Shown: positions 7,367 to 7,380 of the stretch, piece after piece
Position numbering within the stretch: position 1 is the stretch's first letter
Layout: every line of letters begins with the position of its first letter
Source of the DNA: Paracoccaceae bacterium
GTDB taxonomy: Bacteria > Pseudomonadota > Alphaproteobacteria > Rhodobacterales > Rhodobacteraceae
DNA length: 7,380 nucleotides
Direction: 5' to 3'
Assembly (NCBI GenBank): GCA_003511785.1
Contig: DOIS01000344.1
Coordinates: forward strand, 1 to 7,380
Translations under genes and position numbers: made by a program
The notes under the pieces: model-generated
Told to the model about the DNA's origin: nothing
The model's input: the letters and a program-made list of their open reading frames with translations, nothing else
Database searches by the model: none

Positions 7367-7380
7367 CTCTCCTTGGGGCG

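Overview
The window looks like the chromosome of a GC-rich alphaproteobacterium, most likely a member of the Rhodobacteraceae/Roseobacteraceae. The main pointers are a Bzt/Aap-type glutamate/glutamine/aspartate/asparagine ABC transporter, a bacterial ATP12-family F1-ATPase assembly chaperone (a largely alphaproteobacterial and mitochondrial family), and high GC with strong codon-position bias. That bias produces long false ORFs on the + strand. Every gene I can support lies on the minus strand, so transcription runs from high to low coordinates.

In transcription order, rplQ (ribosomal protein L17, 7300-6881) comes first and ends in a textbook rho-independent terminator (6829-6858), probably the end of the large ribosomal protein/rpoA operon. 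A second unit begins after a plausible promoter (6772-6800). It contains a Do/HtrA-type periplasmic serine protease (6745-5363), rarA (5359-4040), crcB (3929-3549), an RluC-like 23S rRNA pseudouridine synthase (3552-2506) and an ATP12-family chaperone (2489-1785). The spacings are 3 nt, 110 nt, a 4-nt ATGA overlap and 16 nt, so this reads as an operon with a possible internal promoter before crcB. The themes are housekeeping and stress: envelope protein quality control, stalled-fork handling, fluoride export, ribosome modification and ATP synthase assembly.

A third unit is the amino acid transporter. bztA (periplasmic binding protein, 1568-552) has a plausible promoter and upstream dyad in the 216-nt gap after the ATP12 gene. 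It is followed by bztB (inner-membrane permease, 417 to beyond base 1), cut off by the window edge. The 134-nt bztA-bztB gap holds a perfect 12-bp hairpin without a T-tract and a second 6-bp hairpin. This arrangement fits high expression of the binding protein relative to the permeases.

I found no mobile element, CRISPR array, tRNA, rRNA, phage gene or toxin/defence system, and nothing that amounts to an undescribed system. The observations most worth a second look are the bztA-bztB hairpins, the dyad upstream of the bztA promoter, and a 14-bp direct repeat flanking a possible promoter before crcB. Several annotated starts need care: the longest ORF overextends the protease, CrcB, RluC and BztA at their N-termini.
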